Below, one piece after another: positions 32,023 to 34,156 of a stretch of DNA of 34,156 nt. The translations under genes and the position numbers were made by a program. A model generated the notes under the pieces. The model was not told the DNA's origin, made no database searches, and saw only the letters and a program-made list of their open reading frames with translations. The stretch is from an uncultured Burkholderiales bacterium. Its GTDB lineage: Bacteria; Pseudomonadota; Gammaproteobacteria; Burkholderiales; Burkholderiaceae. The DNA lies in the NCBI GenBank assembly GCA_946480465.1, contig CAMLJY010000064.1, positions 1 to 34,156 on the forward strand, read 5' to 3'. The stretch's first letter is position 1; every line of letters starts with the position of its first letter.

Positions 32023-33786
32023 ATGAGCATCCAGGTGTTCGGGCTACCCGTTTCGAGAGGTGTGGCAATCGGTCGGGCGGTGCTGGTCGCATCGAGCCGC
32101 GTCGACGTGGCGCACTACTTCATCGATCCGCGACAGGCAGAGGCGGAGATCGACCGCCTGCGTCAAGCGCGGGATTTGGTGGCACGCGAACTCACCAACC
32201 TGAAGAACGAGTTGCCAGCCGACGCGCCGGGTGAACTTGCGGCGTTGCTGGACGTGCACTTGATGCTGCTGCACGATGAGACTCTCGCCGATGCCACGAA
32301 GCACTGGATCGAGCAGCGCCACTACAACGCGGAGTGGGCCATTTCGGCGCAAACGGAGGTCCTCGCGCGCCAGTTCGATGAAATGGAAGATGAATACCTG
32401 CGGGAGCGCAAGGCCGACATCGAGCAGGTAGCGGAGCGTTTGCTGGGTGCCTTGGCCAAGGGCGAGTCGATGCTGCCGGCCGCGGGCAGCGCGCGGGATT
32501 TTGCGGGAGAGGATCCGCTCGTGCTCGTGGCCAACGACATCGCGCCGGCCGACATGCTTCAGTTCAAGGGCAGCGTCTTTACGGGCTTCGTCACCGACGT
32601 GGGTGGGCGCACCTCGCACACGGCCATTGTCGCCCGAAGCATGGACATTCCGGCAGTGGTTGGCGCGCGCGAGGCGAGCCGGCTCGTGCGGCAGGACGAC
32701 TGGCTCATCATCGACGGCGATGCCGGCGTGGTCGTGGTCAACCCGTCCCCCATCGTTCTTGAGGAGTACCGTTTTCGGCAGCGCCAGAGCGCACTGGAGC
32801 GCGCCCGCCTCGATCGCCTGCGCCACATGCCATCGGTCACTCTCGACGGGCAGGCGGTCGAACTCCTCGCGAACATCGAACTGCCGGGCGATGCGGTCGC
32901 CGCATTGGATGCCGGCGCGGTTGGCGTGGGCCTGTTCCGAACCGAATTCCTGTTCATGAACCGCAACGGAGAGCTTCCGGACGAGGATGAACAGTACGAG
33001 GCCTACCGGGCAGCGGTGCTTGCCATGAAGGGACTTCCGGTCACCATCCGGACGGTCGACATCGGCGCTGACAAGCCGCTCGACCGGCTCACCGTTCACG
33101 AACTTCGTCACGAGCATGCACTGAACCCCGCGCTCGGATTGCGTGCCATCCGCTGGAGCTTGTCCGAGCCGGCGATGTTCCGGCAGCAGATCCGAGCGAT
33201 CCTTCGGGCAAGCGCGCACGGAAAGGTGCGAATGCTCATTCCGATGGTGGCGCATCTGGCGGAGGCAAGGTTGACACTTGAGGCCGTCGCCCGAGCGAAG
33301 CAGCAACTGAGCGAAGCGGGTGTGCCGTTCACCGACATCGAAGTTGGTGCGATGGTCGAGGTGCCAGCCGCGGCAGTGGCCTTGTCCCGCTTGCTACGCT
33401 ATTTCGATTTTGTGTCCATCGGCACGAACGATCTCATTCAGTACACGCTCGCCATTGACCGCGCGGACGAGGCCGTTGCGCACCTGTACGACCCGTGGCA
33501 TCCAGCGGTCTTGGCCCTGATCGCCGACGTGATCGCCGCTGCGAATGTGGCCGGTAAGGCCGTCAGCGTTTGCGGGGAGATGGCCGGCGATGTGGCCTTC
33601 ACCGAACTGCTTCTGGCCATGGGACTCCGCAGCTATTCAATGCACCCTGCGCAGCTGTCGTCAGTAAAGCAGCGGTTGCTCCGAGCGGACAGCGCCCGTC
33701 TCTCCGCGGCCTTGCCGGTCGCCCTGCAAAGTGACGATCCGGCTGGAGAGTGGGCTCGGCTCATGGGGCTGAGCGCGCCCCACTAA
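32023..33786 (+). CDS. ptsI: Phosphoenolpyruvate-protein phosphotransferase (enzyme I)
   Basis: 587 residues, full length. Enzyme I takes phosphate from phosphoenolpyruvate and passes it to HPr. The swivelling domain has the phospho-histidine His199 in GGRTSHTAIVARS, and the PEP-binding barrel has GLFRTEFLFMNR, VTIRTVDIGADKPL, NPALGLRAIRWSL, GAMVEVPAA and catalytic Cys517 in SVCGEMAGD. The protein completes the EIIA-HPr-EI chain encoded just upstream. It ends 48 nt before AT-rich sequence leading to the rRNA promoter region. Confidence 0.97.
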   Translation: MSIQVFGLPVSRGVAIGRAVLVASSRVDVAHYFIDPRQAEAEIDRLRQARDLVARELTNLKNELPADAPGELAALLDVHLMLLHDETLADATKHWIEQRHYNAEWAISAQTEVLARQFDEMEDEYLRERKADIEQVAERLLGALAKGESMLPAAGSARDFAGEDPLVLVANDIAPADMLQFKGSVFTGFVTDVGGRTSHTAIVARSMDIPAVVGAREASRLVRQDDWLIIDGDAGVVVVNPSPIVLEEYRFRQRQSALERARLDRLRHMPSVTLDGQAVELLANIELPGDAVAALDAGAVGVGLFRTEFLFMNRNGELPDEDEQYEAYRAAVLAMKGLPVTIRTVDIGADKPLDRLTVHELRHEHALNPALGLRAIRWSLSEPAMFRQQIRAILRASAHGKVRMLIPMVAHLAEARLTLEAVARAKQQLSEAGVPFTDIEVGAMVEVPAAAVALSRLLRYFDFVSIGTNDLIQYTLAIDRADEAVAHLYDPWHPAVLALIADVIAAANVAGKAVSVCGEMAGDVAFTELLLAMGLRSYSMHPAQLSSVKQRLLRADSARLSAALPVALQSDDPAGEWARLMGLSAPH

Positions 33787-33850
33787 GAGTCGCTGAGGGA
33801 GCCGCGCGACAGGCGGGGCGGGGGACGCCAAATTTTCTCGCTTAGGGGGC

Positions 33851-33879
33851 TTCCGTTCGCCGGTGTCATGCGTCATAAT
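33851..33879 (+). promoter_or_regulatory. Upstream rRNA promoter candidate (P1-like)
   Basis: CATAAT at 33874-33879 with a weak TTCCGT 17 nt upstream. Its -10 and flanks resemble those of the stronger promoter 100 nt downstream, suggesting tandem rRNA promoters. The 64 bp between the ptsI stop and this site hold only a weak 4-bp stem (33812-33829) followed by AAATTTT. Confidence 0.4.
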
Positions 33880-33949
33880 CGTGGGCTTCGCTGCTCACCG
33901 AGGTCTTTGCCGCAGGCAAGCGCCGCGAGGGGTGACGAAAAAGAAGGTG

Positions 33950-33979
33950 TTGACAAGACTTAAAGAATGCGGTCATAAT
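33950..33979 (+). promoter_or_regulatory. Main promoter of the rRNA operon
   Basis: A perfect -35 TTGACA (33950-33955), an 18-nt spacer and a -10 CATAAT (33974-33979). An A-rich stretch, GACGAAAAAGAAGG at about 33934, sits immediately upstream and could act as an UP element. This is the strongest promoter in the window and faces the right edge. Confidence 0.85.
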
Positions 33980-34010
33980 CTCACCTCTCTGCTGATGACA
34001 AGTCGGCGGG

Positions 34011-34156
34011 TCGCGAAAGCGAAGCTCTTTAAAAATCAACAGCCGATAAGCGTGGGCGTTTGAAGGCGGGTGCCAAGAAGTCGCAAGACTTCGAGGTCCT
34101 TGGACCTTAAACGCTCACTGAATTGAATTTTCATGCAAGTGAAGTTCACTTCAATT
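34011..34156 (+). promoter_or_regulatory. rRNA operon leader with boxB/boxA antitermination signals
   Basis: After the promoter come a boxB-like hairpin TCGC-GAAA-GCGA (34011-34022) and directly a boxA-like GCTCTTTAAAAA (34024-34035), the arrangement used by Nus factors to prevent termination in rRNA operons. Further hairpins follow: GAAGTC-GCAA-GACTTC (34077-34092), AGGTCC-TT-GGACCT (34094-34107) and AAGTGAA-G-TTCACTT (34137-34151). The repeat AATTGAA (34121-34127) / TTCAATT (34150-34156) may be half of the processing stem around 16S rRNA. The 16S gene itself is not in the window but should start within a few nucleotides to tens of nucleotides. Confidence 0.8.

Noticed and set aside
34023..34156. 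16S rRNA gene inside the window
   Set aside because: Only leader signals are present; the conserved 16S 5' end is not seen before the right edge.

Overview
The window is 34 kb of chromosomal, GC-rich, densely packed DNA. It most resembles a betaproteobacterium of the order Burkholderiales, probably the Leptothrix/Rubrivivax/Caldimonas side. Support comes from the cfa-DUF1840 pair, the magnesium-type HemB, the EIIA-HPr-EI phosphorelay, the dacC-dat-ybeD-lipB-lipA order, the ornithine-lipid type acyltransferase and the style of the rRNA leader at the right edge. The genus is inference; no 16S sequence is inside the window. There is no prophage, insertion sequence, CRISPR array or tRNA that I can see.

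Layout. 1-3450: tail of an EAL-domain protein with a hairpin behind it, then cfa, a DUF1840 gene, a PEBP-family gene and a histidine phosphatase, all on +. 3471-9875 (minus): a six-gene minor pilin operon read pilE-fimT-pilV-pilW-pilX-pilY1, which primes type IV pilus assembly and supplies the PilY1 tip protein. 10167-12682 (+): a sterol-desaturase-family membrane protein and a FemAB/GNAT-like protein. 12744-17145 (minus): ruvAB (Holliday junction branch migration), and upstream a 7TM histidine kinase with its LuxR-type response regulator. 17238-18646 (+): phoH-ybeY (RNA metabolism). 18655-19659 (minus): hemB. 19660-20006 is an intergenic region holding a probable small RNA with a strong intrinsic terminator and a 25-codon leader ORF coupled to hemJ. 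20007-23743 (+): hemJ, a VanZ-like protein, a thioredoxin-fold 2Fe-2S ferredoxin, an alpha/beta hydrolase and dacC. 23829-26764 (+): dat, ybeD, lipB, lipA (lipoate attachment and sulfur insertion). 26793-28410 (minus): a TlpA-like thioredoxin and a degenerate kinase/receiver-like protein. 28554-31055 (+): a lipoprotein, an MFS transporter, PTS EIIA and HPr; then olsB on minus; then ptsI on +. 33787-34156: promoters and antitermination leader of a ribosomal RNA operon whose 16S gene should begin just past the right edge.

The most interesting items are (i) the small RNA candidate at about 19793-19905, with a CCUCC-containing loop and a 10-nt complementarity to the adjacent hemB leader; (ii) the protein at 27376-28410, which looks like a histidine kinase plus receiver in which the phospho-acceptor and ATP-binding motifs have been lost; (iii) a recurring -10-like hexamer placed only 6-8 nt before start codons of at least nine genes, implying leaderless or very short-leader mRNAs; (iv) PilY1 with an eroded calcium loop; and (v) a 25-codon ORF overlapping the hemJ start. 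All gene calls were made by reading the translations; no database search was run.
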